Origin: Shinella sp. | GTDB lineage: Bacteria; Pseudomonadota; Alphaproteobacteria; Rhizobiales; Rhizobiaceae | Direction of reading: 5' to 3' | DNA length: 42,583 nucleotides | Assembly: GCA_003248775.1 (NCBI GenBank) | Contig: QFQX01000040.1 | Span: 1-42,583, forward strand | Shown here: in pieces, positions 32,126 through 41,800 of the stretch | Position numbering within the stretch: the first letter of the stretch is position 1 | Layout of the letters: each line of letters begins with the position of its first letter | Notes under the pieces: generated by a model | The model's input: only the letters and a program-made list of their open reading frames with translations | What the model was told of the DNA's origin: nothing | Databases searched by the model: none | Program-made: the position numbers and the translations under genes

Positions 32126-32722
32126 GTGCCAAATGTAAAACGTCGTATCCATGATGCCGCCATGCGGCTTTTTTCCCGGAAAGGGTCTGACAGGGTCACG
32201 ATCAGCGATCTTGCCGAGGAGGCTTTTGTCGCGCGAGGCACCGTCTATAACGCCATACCGGACCCAGGCAGGCTCTTCGAGGACATCGCGGGCGATCTGG
32301 CGAGTGAGATGCTGCTAAAGGTGCGCAACACTCTGGCGACGATCAGCGATCCGCCGTTGCGGCTGGCCTGCGGTATTCGTCTCTTCATCCGCAGGTCTCA
32401 TGAGGAGCCCCAATGGGGCCGCTTCATGGTGCATTTCGGTTTCAGCAATCGCACGCTTCAAGGATTGCTGGCAGGAACATCCGGCGAAGACCTCAGGCTC
32501 GGGATAGACAACGGCCGCTATGCGATCCCGCATGCTCAAGCAAATTCGGCACTTGCGATCATCGGGGGGGCGACGCTTTCCGGCATGATGCTTGTACAGG
32601 AAGGTTACAAGACCTGGCGGGATGCGGGCAGCGAGGTTTCCGAACTTGTTCTTGTATCGCTCGGTGTGGAGCGAGAGGAGGCTGGGCGTCTCTCCCGGCA
32701 TCGGCTGCCAGAACTGGCCTGA
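32126..32722 (+). CDS. TetR-family transcriptional regulator
   Basis: A 198-residue TetR-type regulator. The N-terminal DNA-binding domain is typical: RRIHDAAMRLFSRKGSDRVTI, then SDLAEEAFVARGTVYNAIPD as helix-turn-helix (about 8-50). The following helical domain (about 55-195) would bind an unknown ligand and form the dimer. The start is a GTG with GGAGG ten bases upstream. It is divergent from the small lipoprotein gene; a 16-bp palindrome in the gap is a candidate operator. The YNAIPDPGRLFEDI stretch has Pro-Asp where most relatives have aromatic-His (YYHF-like), a mild oddity. Downstream is the LpxH-like gene after 168 bases. Confidence 0.9.
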   Translation: MPNVKRRIHDAAMRLFSRKGSDRVTISDLAEEAFVARGTVYNAIPDPGRLFEDIAGDLASEMLLKVRNTLATISDPPLRLACGIRLFIRRSHEEPQWGRFMVHFGFSNRTLQGLLAGTSGEDLRLGIDNGRYAIPHAQANSALAIIGGATLSGMMLVQEGYKTWRDAGSEVSELVLVSLGVEREEAGRLSRHRLPELA

Positions 32723-32890
32723 ACAGTCAGACTGCTCCCGGTCGTGACGTCGATTGCCCGCCCGAAGGTCGTTTTGCGCCGTTCGCGCCCGGATTCCCCC
32801 GCTCTGAACGACATATCCCCATCGTGTCATCTTCCTGAAACACGAGTCTGGTTTGAGCCAGACATGGTTTCATGAGGCGAGATCAAGAGG

Positions 32891-33751
32891 ATGGCGACCG
32901 TGAGTGGGCAGACGGATACGCGGCATTTCAGAACCCTTTTTATTTCGGATGTGCATCTGGGTTCAAAGGCGGCGAAGACCGATTTTCTTCTCGATTTTCT
33001 GCGGACCCATGAGGCCGATACTATTTTTCTTGTCGGCGATATCGTCGATGGCTGGCGTCTGAAGCGAAGCTGGTACTGGCCTCAGGACTGCAACGACGTC
33101 GTCCAGAAGCTCCTGCGCAAGGCGCGCAAGGGGACGCGCATCGTCTACATTCCCGGCAATCATGACGAATTCCTGCGGGGATTCCCGGGTACCCATTTCG
33201 GCGGCATCGAAGTCGCCGAGCGCATGATCCACGAGACCGGTGACGGTAAGAAGTATCTGGTCCTGCATGGGGACGAATTCGATGTCGTAGTGCGCAATGC
33301 GCGGCTGCTCGCCTATCTAGGCGACTGGGCCTACGATACCGCAATCGCCATCAACTTCGTGCTCGCGGGACTTCGGCGCCGGCTGGGGATGCCGTATTGG
33401 TCATTTTCCTCCTGGGCCAAGCAGCAGGTGAAGCAGGCTGTCAATTTCATCGGTGAATTTCAGCGGGTGGTCGCTGACGAAGCGCGGCGCAACGAGGTCG
33501 ATGGCGTCATCTGTGGTCATATCCATCACGCCGTGATGGAGGACATCGACGGCATCCACTACATCAACACTGGCGACTGGGTGGAAAGCTGTACGGCAAT
33601 TGCCGAACATCCCGATGGCCGATTCGAGCTGATCAACTGGGGACATCTTGTGGGGGCGTCCAAGCCTGAAAAACAACTTGCGATGGTTCCGATGCCGCTT
33701 TCGCTTGCTTCGATCAAGCACGAAGCCGACGAGGACATTCGCGCGGCGTGA
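32891..33751 (+). CDS. UDP-2,3-diacylglucosamine diphosphatase-like phosphoesterase (LpxH type)
   Basis: A 286-residue calcineurin-like metallophosphoesterase. All metal motifs are visible in order: ISDVHLGS, VGDIVDGWRL, PGNHDEFLRG, LHGDEFD and CGHIHHAVME. The spacing and the W-rich insert (LKRSWYWPQDCND) match proteins annotated as UDP-2,3-diacylglucosamine pyrophosphatase, which hydrolyse the UDP-sugar intermediate of lipid A. Rhizobia commonly use the unrelated LpxI, so whether this one truly works in lipid A synthesis is uncertain; from memory, similar rhizobial proteins carry the LpxH name only by homology. No membrane segment is seen. It precedes an Mla-type lipid transporter cluster, which fits an envelope role. 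Confidence 0.88.
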   Translation: MATVSGQTDTRHFRTLFISDVHLGSKAAKTDFLLDFLRTHEADTIFLVGDIVDGWRLKRSWYWPQDCNDVVQKLLRKARKGTRIVYIPGNHDEFLRGFPGTHFGGIEVAERMIHETGDGKKYLVLHGDEFDVVVRNARLLAYLGDWAYDTAIAINFVLAGLRRRLGMPYWSFSSWAKQQVKQAVNFIGEFQRVVADEARRNEVDGVICGHIHHAVMEDIDGIHYINTGDWVESCTAIAEHPDGRFELINWGHLVGASKPEKQLAMVPMPLSLASIKHEADEDIRAA

Positions 33752-33935
33752 GGCCACGGGCCCAATCGCGCGAATTATCGGTTTTTATTGTGGCTTTGCC
33801 GGTTTTTGGGATCTTTAACGCCGGTTAAGGATTTCATCCTTGGGCGGTCCGGCTATACTGCGCGGAATCCAAGTTTCGCGCAGGCGGCCGTTACCGGCAG
33901 GTGCGCATGGCCAAAGCGTAGAAGTCGTCGGGATA

Positions 33936-35084
33936 GTGAAGCCGGTTAATCCAGAAAACGCGTCGATCGAGATTCACGATCTGCCCGACCAGGCGGGGCG
34001 TAGGATCGAGTTGCGCGGCACATGGCGCAACAACAGTCTCGGCGCCATGTTGCAGAATGCCGGCCGGCTCGCCGATGGCGAGAAGAGCATCGTCGAAATC
34101 GACCTGTCGCAGGTGTCCGCCATGGATACGGCGGGCGCGTGGCTCATCCGTCGGTTCCTTGCCAAGCAACGGGCAGAGGGTGTTTCGGTCGCTTTGACCG
34201 GCGGCAGCGATGCCATGCGCGAACTCATCGCCGCTATGCCGGAGAAGGTTGAGGAGCCTAACAGGAACGACGTCAAGGCTCCGCTGTTTCAGCGCATCTT
34301 CAGCCCCATCGGCGAGACTGTTGTCGATCTTTGGCAGGATTTCGTTGCCATGATGTTTGTACTGGGCTCGGCGGTGCACGGCGCACAGACCAAACTTGGT
34401 CGCGGCAGCGGCGTTTCTCCTGCGTCCGTGGTCAACCAACTGGATCACATGGGTGTGCGGGCGGTTCCGATCATCGTGCTCATGTCCTTCCTCATCGGTG
34501 CGATCATCGCCCAGCAGGGTGCGTTCCAGCTCCGCTATTTCGGGGCGGAAGTCTTTGTCGTTGATCTCGTCGGCATCCTGCAATTGCGCGAAATCGGGGT
34601 GTTGTTGACGGCCATCATGATTGCCGGCCGTTCCGGCAGCGCAATTACCGCCGAAATCGGCTCGATGAAGATGCGTGAGGAAATCGACGCGCTGAAGGTC
34701 ATCGGCCTTAATCCCATCGGTGTGCTGGTGTTTCCGCGGCTCGTGGCGCTGACGATCGCGCTGCCGCTTCTGACCATCGTTGCCAATTTCGCGGCCCTTT
34801 ATGGTGCCGCGGTGGTCGCCTGGGCCTATTCCGGTATCACCTTCGATGTCTTCACCACGCGCTTGCACGATTCGATCGATTACTCGACCATTGCGTCGGG
34901 CATGATCAAGGCGCCATTCATGGCGCTCATCATCGGCATCGTCTCGGCGGTGGAAGGCATGAAGGTCGGTGGCAGTGCCGAATCGCTCGGCCAGCACGTC
35001 ACGGCCGCAGTGGTGAAATCGATCTTCGTCGTCATCCTCGTGGACGGGCTTTTCGCCGTGTTCTACGCAGCGATCGATTTCTGA
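33936..35084 (+). CDS. mlaE: MlaE-type lipid ABC transporter permease with N-terminal STAS domain
   Basis: Inner-membrane permease of an Mla-type phospholipid transport system. About 130 N-terminal residues form a STAS domain (IEIDLSQVSAMDTAGAWLIR resembles MlaB), fused to the MlaE permease (about 140-380) with several membrane helices and the GRSGSAITAEIGSMKMREEI signature. MlaB and MlaE functions are thus combined in one chain, as in many alphaproteobacteria. The start is unclear: no ATG is near the front; GTG at 33936 (382 residues) is chosen because a TATACT -10-like site at 33854 lies between it and the alternative TTG at 33840. It is first of four tightly spaced genes. Confidence 0.9.
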   Translation: MKPVNPENASIEIHDLPDQAGRRIELRGTWRNNSLGAMLQNAGRLADGEKSIVEIDLSQVSAMDTAGAWLIRRFLAKQRAEGVSVALTGGSDAMRELIAAMPEKVEEPNRNDVKAPLFQRIFSPIGETVVDLWQDFVAMMFVLGSAVHGAQTKLGRGSGVSPASVVNQLDHMGVRAVPIIVLMSFLIGAIIAQQGAFQLRYFGAEVFVVDLVGILQLREIGVLLTAIMIAGRSGSAITAEIGSMKMREEIDALKVIGLNPIGVLVFPRLVALTIALPLLTIVANFAALYGAAVVAWAYSGITFDVFTTRLHDSIDYSTIASGMIKAPFMALIIGIVSAVEGMKVGGSAESLGQHVTAAVVKSIFVVILVDGLFAVFYAAIDF

Positions 35085-35091
35085 GGAGGGG

Positions 35092-35913
35092 ATGGTGGTA
35101 GACAATCTCCCCGGCAGACAGGAACGCGAAGCGGTCCTTTCCGTGCGTGACCTGACGGTCGCCTTCGGCGAGAAGGTCGTTCTCGACCGGCTCAATCTCG
35201 ATATCTACCGTGGCGAGATCCTCGGTTTCGTGGGAGCATCGGGCGCTGGCAAATCCGTACTGATGCGCACCGTCCTGCGGCTTCTGCCGCGGCGTTCCGG
35301 CACGATCGAGATCCTTGGGGCGGACTACGACAAGGTGTCGGATGCCGAGCGTGTCACGCTCGATACACGTCTTGGCGTGCTCTTCCAGCATGGAGCGCTC
35401 TTCTCCGCATTGACGGTCAAGGAAAACATCCAGCTGCCGATGCGCGAATATCTTGATCTGCCGAGATGGCTGATGGATGAACTCGCCTATCTGAAGATCG
35501 AACTTGTAGGCCTCGATCCGGATGCGGCGGACAAGTATCCATCCGAGCTTTCCGGCGGCATGATAAAGCGAGCGGCGCTCGCACGTGCGCTTGCGCTCGA
35601 CCCGGCCCTGCTTTTCCTCGATGAACCGACATCGGGTCTCGACCCGATCGGTGCTGCCGAGTTCGACGAACTGATTGCACGGCTGCGCGATACGCTCGGC
35701 CTAACCGTCTACATGGTGACCCACGATCTCGACAGCCTGTTTTCCGTATGCGACCGCATCGCCGTACTGGGACAGAAGCGGGTCTTGGTCGAGGGAAGCT
35801 TAGACGATATGCTCGCCTGCGACGATGCATGGGTGAGGTCGTATTTCAGGGGCAAGCGCGCCCGTTCCATTGAGAGGCCGGCAGTCCCGGCTCAAAATCC
35901 GGTGAGTGACTGA
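35092..35913 (+). CDS. mlaF: MlaF-type lipid ABC transporter ATP-binding protein
   Basis: A 273-residue ATPase that drives the MlaE permease. Walker A is GASGAGKSV, the Q-loop is in LFQHGALF, the ABC signature is LSGGMIKRAALARAL, Walker B is LLFLDEPTSGLDP, and the switch His is in VTHDLDS. The LSGGM form is the usual signature variant in MlaF proteins. AGGAGG overlaps the upstream stop and ends two bases before the ATG, so the adjacent GTG (35095) is a possible start instead. It is eight bases downstream of the permease stop and three bases upstream of the MlaD gene, which indicates one operon and translational coupling. Confidence 0.95.
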   Translation: MVVDNLPGRQEREAVLSVRDLTVAFGEKVVLDRLNLDIYRGEILGFVGASGAGKSVLMRTVLRLLPRRSGTIEILGADYDKVSDAERVTLDTRLGVLFQHGALFSALTVKENIQLPMREYLDLPRWLMDELAYLKIELVGLDPDAADKYPSELSGGMIKRAALARALALDPALLFLDEPTSGLDPIGAAEFDELIARLRDTLGLTVYMVTHDLDSLFSVCDRIAVLGQKRVLVEGSLDDMLACDDAWVRSYFRGKRARSIERPAVPAQNPVSD

Positions 35914-35916
35914 CCT

Positions 35917-37287
35917 ATGGAAACCAGAGCCAATTATGCCATTGTCGGCTTTTTCACGCTGCTCGTCATCGCAGCGGCGTTCGGTTTCGTCTACTGGATG
36001 GCGGAATATGGCCGCGGCGGTCCGGTTGCGCCGCTCGCAATCCGTATTCCCGGCTCGGCAAATGGTTTGAGCATCGGCTCGCCCGTCCGCTTCAACGGTA
36101 TCGCGGTCGGCTCTGTGCGCAATCTCTACATCGACAAGGATGACCCACAATTCTCAGTCGCCTTCACCGAGGTGCGCGCCGATGCGCCAGTTACCAGTTC
36201 CACCAAGGCGGTTCTTGAAATCCAGGGCCTGACCGGCGCCGCATATATCGAGCTTTCCGGCGGCAATGCAGGCGGAGAGAGCATTCTGGAGAAGGCTATA
36301 TCGACTGGCGAACCGGCTGTTCTCGTTGCTGATCAGTCGAGCGTGACCAATCTGCTTGCGACTGCGGACAAGATCCTGCAGCGGGCGAACAGCGCGATCG
36401 GCGAGTTGCAGGGATTCATCGAGGATTCGCGAGCACCGCTCACCAATACGGTGAAGAATGCAGAGACCTTCTCCAAGGCGCTTGCCGACAATGCCGACGG
36501 TATCGACAAGTTCCTGGAGAGTGTAAGCGCGCTCTCCACCTCTGTATCGGGACTTTCGGGACGCCTCGATTCGACGCTTTCTGCAGCCGAGGACTTGTTC
36601 AGGTCGCTCAATTCCGAAAAAATTGACAAGATCCTGACCAATACGCAGGAGGCGACCGCCAATTTCGCCGAGGCATCCAAGAAGATCGAGCCTGCCATCG
36701 ACGGCTTCAAGGAGACCGCATCGACCTTCCAGCAATTCGGTGTGAACGCAGACGCGGCGCTGACGAAGGTCACTGCTCTGATAGATGCTGTCGACAGCCA
36801 GAAGGTGGGCCGGGTCGTGGATGATGTGTCCGTTGCCGCGGCTGATGCACGCACTGCGATTTCCGGTTTCAAGGATCTCAGCCAGAGCGTGACCAACCGC
36901 CGCCAGGACATCGATCAGGCTATCACCGATTTCACCCAGCTTGCCAACAAGCTGAACAATGCCTCCGAGCGGGTCGATGGTATCCTGAAGAAGGTCGATG
37001 GTATTCTTGGTTCGGATGACACAAGTTCTCTGACGGCTGAAGCGCGCAAGACGCTGGAATCCATTCGTCTCATGGCGGAAAACCTGAATGCGCGGATCAC
37101 TCCGATTGCCGACAATCTAGCCCGTTTCTCCAATGGCGGCCTCAGGGATATCCAGTCGCTCGTCACCGATACGCGGCAGACCATGCGTGACCTCAACGAC
37201 GCGATCACCAACTTTGATCGCGATCCGCAACGGTTGATTTTCGGCGGTGAAAACGTCAAGCAATATGACGGACGGACTCGGCGATAA
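35917..37287 (+). CDS. mlaD: MlaD-type MCE-domain lipid-binding protein
   Basis: A 456-residue periplasmic MCE protein anchored by one N-terminal membrane helix (about 8-28). The MCE domain spans about 38-115 (LAIRIPGSANGLSIGSPVRF, GLTGAAYIELSGG). The remaining 330 residues are mostly helical with heptad-like patterns, much longer than E. coli MlaD and like the extended forms that build tunnels or needles across the periplasm. It would form hexamers passing lipids between the permease and other factors. Its stop overlaps the next start (TAATG), so the auxiliary lipoprotein is coupled. No MlaC or MlaA gene lies in this cluster; direction of transport is not known. Confidence 0.93.
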   Translation: METRANYAIVGFFTLLVIAAAFGFVYWMAEYGRGGPVAPLAIRIPGSANGLSIGSPVRFNGIAVGSVRNLYIDKDDPQFSVAFTEVRADAPVTSSTKAVLEIQGLTGAAYIELSGGNAGGESILEKAISTGEPAVLVADQSSVTNLLATADKILQRANSAIGELQGFIEDSRAPLTNTVKNAETFSKALADNADGIDKFLESVSALSTSVSGLSGRLDSTLSAAEDLFRSLNSEKIDKILTNTQEATANFAEASKKIEPAIDGFKETASTFQQFGVNADAALTKVTALIDAVDSQKVGRVVDDVSVAAADARTAISGFKDLSQSVTNRRQDIDQAITDFTQLANKLNNASERVDGILKKVDGILGSDDTSSLTAEARKTLESIRLMAENLNARITPIADNLARFSNGGLRDIQSLVTDTRQTMRDLNDAITNFDRDPQRLIFGGENVKQYDGRTRR

Positions 37288-37940
37288 TGATGATCGAAGG
37301 CCAAAAGGACAGGGCTGACATGAGGGTAGGCGGTATGCTGACGCGTCGACGGATCGGGCTTCTTGCAGCGGCGATCGTCCTGCCGATTGCCATGGGCGGG
37401 CTCAGCGCCTGCAGTTCAGCCGCGAAGAACGACACGTTCGATCTGTCAGCCTCGCCGAAGGTCGAGACGACAGCGTCGGCGCGAAACAGGCAGTTGCTGG
37501 TCGCCGATCCCTCGGCCCTCAAGGCGGTCGACAGCGAGCAGGTGCTCGTCCGCGTCTCGGGATCCGAAATCCGTTACCTCTCCAATGCCCAGTGGAGCGA
37601 CAAACTCAGCCGCATGGTGCAGTCGAAGCTCGTGGAAGCCTTCGAGAATACCGGCAAGCTCGGTGGCGTCGGGACGCCCGGGCAGGGGCTTGCCATCGAC
37701 TATCAGCTCATCACAGACATTCGCGCCTTCGAGATCGACGCCAGCGGCAGCGACCGCGCGGTGGTCGAGATTTCGGCCAAGCTACTCAATGATCGCAACG
37801 GCACCGTCAAGGCCCAGCGCGCGTTCAGCGCATCGGTTCCGACCGGTGGTTCGACCAATGAAGTGTACATCCGGGCGATGGATCGCGCCTTCGGTCAGGT
37901 GACCGCAGAAATCATTGACTGGACGCTGACGCAGCTCTGA
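37287..37940 (+). CDS. ABC-type transport auxiliary lipoprotein (PqiC/LptE-like)
   Basis: A 217-residue lipoprotein of the ABC-transport auxiliary family, which partners MCE systems at the outer membrane. The signal has RRR, a hydrophobic core and a lipobox LSAC, about 43 residues from the first ATG. The mature domain (about 60-215) contains VLVRVSGSEIRYLSNAQWSD and LAIDYQLITDIRAFEID, the conserved pattern of this family. The ATG at 37287 shares a base with the MlaD stop; a later ATG at 37320 behind AGGG gives a more usual signal peptide and may be the true start. It is the last well-supported gene of the four-gene transporter operon. Confidence 0.9.
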   Translation: MMIEGQKDRADMRVGGMLTRRRIGLLAAAIVLPIAMGGLSACSSAAKNDTFDLSASPKVETTASARNRQLLVADPSALKAVDSEQVLVRVSGSEIRYLSNAQWSDKLSRMVQSKLVEAFENTGKLGGVGTPGQGLAIDYQLITDIRAFEIDASGSDRAVVEISAKLLNDRNGTVKAQRAFSASVPTGGSTNEVYIRAMDRAFGQVTAEIIDWTLTQL

Positions 37941-38098
37941 TGAGCGAAACGCCTGTGCCGACCTTCGGTGGGTTATTTCATGAAATGATGGCGGTCTGGA
38001 CCGGCGTTGTTTTGAATACTGCGCCAGAGCTTGCTCCCATCCAAGCTCAGGTGAGGCGGGGTGACGCTCTCATTGTGGTCGCGCACTGGCAGCGTTGA
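37940..38098 (+). CDS. Possible 52-residue ORF at the end of the Mla operon
   Basis: An open frame whose ATG overlaps the upstream stop (TGATG), running 52 codons to a TGA at 38096-38098. The protein begins MSETPVPTFGGLFHEMMAVW and has no signal or recognised domain. Third-position G+C, counted by eye, is about 60 percent, lower than in the neighbouring genes. The overlap with the stop is the main argument for it; without conservation data it may be chance. Confidence 0.25.
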   Translation: MSETPVPTFGGLFHEMMAVWTGVVLNTAPELAPIQAQVRRGDALIVVAHWQR

Positions 38099-38145
38099 CG
38101 AAAACCCGCCTCGTGCCGAATTGCCTTCCAATTAGCGTTATTGCA

Positions 38146-38493
38146 TCAAGATTCAGGCGGCTTTGGAATCGGGGCCAGTTCGGCCGGTGCGCTTTTCGTT
38201 TCTTCTTTTTCGCAAATCTTGCCATCACGAACTTCGATCCAGCCGGATCTCTGCTGCCCGGAGCGATGATCAAATATGGTCCACTGGGGCTGGCCATCGG
38301 CGGTCATAAACGAAGTCAAGTAAAGTCCGCCTGCCAACGCGATCGAGAGTTCCGGAAGTCACCCGAATAAGGAAACATCCTGAACCTGACGGCCGATAAG
38401 TGACTTGAAAACCTCCTCCCAACCGTCTTCGCCGCTCCAGATCCTGCGCAGGATCTTGTCTTCATCTTCAATCCGCCAGCTCCACTCGATCAT
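38146..38493 (-). pseudogene. Small hypothetical gene broken by one in-frame stop
   Basis: Reading the minus strand from ATG at 38493 gives 44 residues (starting MIEWSWRIEDEDKILRR, ending VSLFG), a TGA at 38359-38361, then 70 more residues in the same frame (starting LPELSIALAGGLYLTSFM, ending PIPKPPES). From memory, an uncharacterised bacterial family of about 110 residues has IEWSWR near the start and a block like GRLPELxIxLSxGL..SFMTAEGQPQW in the middle; the stop falls exactly at the Arg of that block. A CGA-to-TGA transition explains it. The gene is therefore probably a recent pseudogene, or a sequencing error. Function unknown. Confidence 0.6.
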
Positions 38494-38829
38494 GACCGTG
38501 AGCTCGCCCTGTGAATTCCCGGCGGAACAGTCGCACCTTACTTGAGGAGACAAGTGGCCAAACTCCAGGAAAATTGCCGAGCCATGACCTCTTCAGACCG
38601 CTGACAACGGTTTTGATACAAGGGCTGATCGATATCTCTCGAAAATTTCCAGAGACGTTGGCAACGCGCCCCTCCCATGCCGTGTGGCTAGAACTTTCCG
38701 GGAAGCGAGAACTTTTTCAACGGAAGCCAGTCAGCCGGCTGGGCGCGGGTGAGGTCGGGTCTTCTCGCTACAGCCGAGTAGCAAGCATGTCAGTGTCTTG
38801 CGTTCCATCCCGACCTGACGACCAAAGCA
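38494..38829. other. Intergenic stretch with no recognisable gene
   Basis: About 335 bases between the broken gene and the terminator at 38830. A + strand open frame of 111 codons exists (38511-38846) but shows no domain, has no clear ribosome site, and runs through the terminator hairpin, so I regard it as spurious. I see nothing else here; it may be decayed sequence. Confidence 0.5.
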
Positions 38830-38862
38830 AAAGCCCCGGAACCTGAATGGCTCCGGGGCTTT
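38830..38862 (-). terminator. Rho-independent terminator of the giant coiled-coil gene
   Basis: AAAGCCCCGGA (38830-38840) pairs perfectly with TCCGGGGCTTT (38852-38862), an 11-bp stem with an 11-base loop. On the minus strand the stem ends in TTTTGCTTT, a good T-tract, 34 bases after the stop of the giant gene. The + strand has only TTTGTTGT. Confidence 0.88.
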
Positions 38863-38896
38863 GTTGTCTATCTCTGCCTTTGCTGGCGCCAGCGGC

Positions 38897-41800
38897 CTAG
38901 CTGAAGCGGCCGGCGGCGTGGGCGAGCATGGTGTAGACCTTGCCCGTATCCGAAGTCAGGTAGGACTGCGTCACGCTCTTGTCGCGGTCGGTGCGCGCGA
39001 CATCGGCGAGCAGCTTTTCGAAGTCGTTGATGTAACGGTCGACAGCGGTGCGGAATTCCGGCTCGCGGTCGTACTTGCGTTTGATCTCGTCGAAGGTCTG
39101 CTGGCCTTTCAGCGTGTAGAGGCGACGGGTGAAGACGTCGCGCTCGCCGCGCTGGTAGCGCCGCCACAGCTCGACCGAGGCATCGTGATCGATGGCGCGG
39201 GCGATATCGACGGAGAGCGAGTTTAGCGATTCGACCATGTGGCGCGGATTGCGGTTGTCGGCCTGCCGCTGCTGTACGGGTGGCTGCTCAACTGGGCGAG
39301 CCGGTGCGGGACGGGCCGGCTGCGAAGCCGCCATTCCGTGTTCCTCGTCACGCGATGCGCCACGCAGCAGATCGCTGATCCAGCCGCCGGTTTCCTGACG
39401 GGCAGCCGGGGCCGGGGCCGGAGCAGGCACCGGCGCCTGGGTGGTGTTGAGGCTGCCACGCAGGCCTAGCGGTTCGCTGGCGCGGGCCTGTACCGGAGCC
39501 TGAACGGGTGCAGGTACCGGAACGGGAGTGGGCTGCGGGGCAGGGACCGGAGCGGCTGCCCGGCGCGGCTGTTCGACCGGGCGGGCTTCAGCCAGACGGC
39601 GAGCGACCGGCTCGGAGATTTCCAGCGACTGGGTCGAGCGACCGACGAGCTGGGAGATATCCTGCAGCGCCTTGATCTGTTCGGAAACGGCCCGGCGCAT
39701 GGCTGCGGCGCTTTCCTTAGCCTCTTCCGGCAGGTCGAACGCACCGCGCTTGAGTTCGCTACGGGTGAGGTCGAGCTCCTTGCGGATGTCCTGGGCCGAG
39801 CGGCGGATTTCGTCTGTTGCACCGGCAAAGCGACTGACGGCTTCCTCGACCGACTGGCGAAGGGCCTCGCGCAGGTGGTTTGCAGCTCCATCCGACTTGC
39901 GTCCGGCTTCGCCCAGCAGCTTGTCCACGTCGGAGAGGGAAGCGGTAAGGCCACCACGCAGACGGTCGGCGAGATCGGCGGAACGCTTTTCGGCTTCCGA
40001 CAGGGTTTTTTCGATCGACTGGTTGGCGTCTTCGCCAGCAGAAAGCAGCGCGTTGCGCATGCTGCCGGCCGTGGCGTTGGCCTGCTTTTCGGTTTCCGTT
40101 AGGATCTTGCCGATATCGGCAAAGGACGTCTGGATGCTCTGGCGCAGGTTTCCTGCGACCTGACCCGAACGCTGCTCAGCACGCTCGAAGGCGGATTCGA
40201 CCATGTTGGTAAGGCCTTGCATGGTCGTTTCGATTTCCTCGGAACGCTTGACCAGACCGACAGCCAGATCACGCAGCGCCTGCTGACGATCCTCGAGCGT
40301 ACCGACAAGGTTGGACTGGGCGGCCGACAGGAGGTCGGATGCCTGGCCGAGGACCTTGGAGTGATCGCTGAAGCGGCCAACGATGGCGGTAACCTGCGAC
40401 AGCGTATCGTCGGAGATCGAGGACAGGCGCTCGAGCTTGCCATCCAGCAGTCGGCTGGAGGTCGAGATGAGGTCGGCAGCCTTGGAGGATGCTTCTGCGA
40501 AGCGTTCCGTCGTCTGGCCGAGCCGGTTGTCTGCCGCGACGATATTGGTGGCAACCTGCTCGATCATGCCGGCAAGGCCAGTATTGCTTTCGCCAAGACG
40601 CTGAATCAGGCGACCCGCGCTTTCGGCAATGCTGCTCTCTGCGGTACCCAGAGCCTCGACCGCCTTGTCCGCACGTTCGCTGATGGCGGCGACGACAGCC
40701 TGGTTTTCAGAGCGCAGGCGCTCGGCGCTGAGGCGGGCAGCCTCGGTGATACGCTCGGCTGCTGCGCGGCCGGTCTCTGCATATTCCGCGATAACCGGTG
40801 TCGCCTTCTCGTCGATCAGGCGCGACAGTTCCGCCGAGCGGCCGGCGAGCATCGAATTGAGTTCGCGGGTGCGTTCGTCAAGAACTGCGCGGATCGAGTT
40901 GCCGCGGGCTTCCAGCGCCTTGTCGACCGTATTCATGGTCTGCGCCAGTTCTTCCGTATTGTCCGCCAGCGCTTCGCGGATTGCCGCTGCGCGGGTTTCC
41001 AGCGTGTTGCCGGCTTCGGAGAGGGTGCCCGAAAGCGCCTGGATCTGGCTGCCGACGAGGGCTTCTGCTTCCGCCACCTTGTTGGCGATAATGTCGCCGG
41101 CTTCGGAGAAGGTCTGAGCGACCGAAGCAGCCTGACCGGCGAGGCGGCTCTGCGTCTCGGCGATACGGTTCGCCAGATCCTCGGAACGTTCCTCGACGGC
41201 GCGGCTGAGTTCGGCGCTACGTTCGCCGATCCGCTCGGCAAACTGCTGACCGCTCTGGTTAAGGAGGTCGACGGAACGCTGTGCCTCGGCATCGAGTTCG
41301 CGGGCGGCGTCCGAAACGGCGCCACGCAGCGTGGTGGCGAGGCCGGCAGCCTTGCCTTCGATGGTGCGGTTGACGTTGTCGAGACCGATGTTCAGGGCGC
41401 GGTCCATGGTAGACAGGCGCTCGTCGATCTGCGCGGTGCGACCTTCAAAGGTCTGTGCGACGAGGTTGGTGCCTTCTTCAAGGATGCGGGAGACGCGTTC
41501 TGCGGCTTCGGTTCCGACCTTCTCGATGTCGGAAACCTTTTCGGCAAGCTTGGCGGCGAAGATCTCGCCGGCATCTGCAACGCGGGTATCGACACCGTCG
41601 AGGCCGTTGCGGATTCGGTCTTCCAGCGTACCGAGGCTCGTTTCGATGCGGGCGCTGGTTTCATCGATACGTGCGCTCATGCCACCGACGGATTGCTCGA
41701 CGCGACCCGAGAAGTCCTCTGCCGTGCGGGTGATTTCGCCCGCGACGTTACCGATCTGACCGATCAGCGACTGGCCGGTGCCACGCAGGCGCTCATCGAG

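Noticed and set aside
33891..35195. Long minus-strand open frame (434 codons) opposite the MlaE gene
   Set aside because: It is the antisense shadow of the STAS-MlaE and MlaF genes. Its composition (very His-, Asp- and Arg-rich) and lack of any domain mark it as a high-GC artefact.
38511..38846. 111-codon plus-strand frame before the terminator at 38830
   Set aside because: It has no ribosome site, domain or coding-like composition, and it runs through a strong terminator hairpin.
39420..39560. Pro/Ala-rich coding repeats as a possible CRISPR or tandem DNA repeat
   Set aside because: They are imperfect codon-level repeats of a VPAP-type linker inside the giant gene, with no spacer structure.
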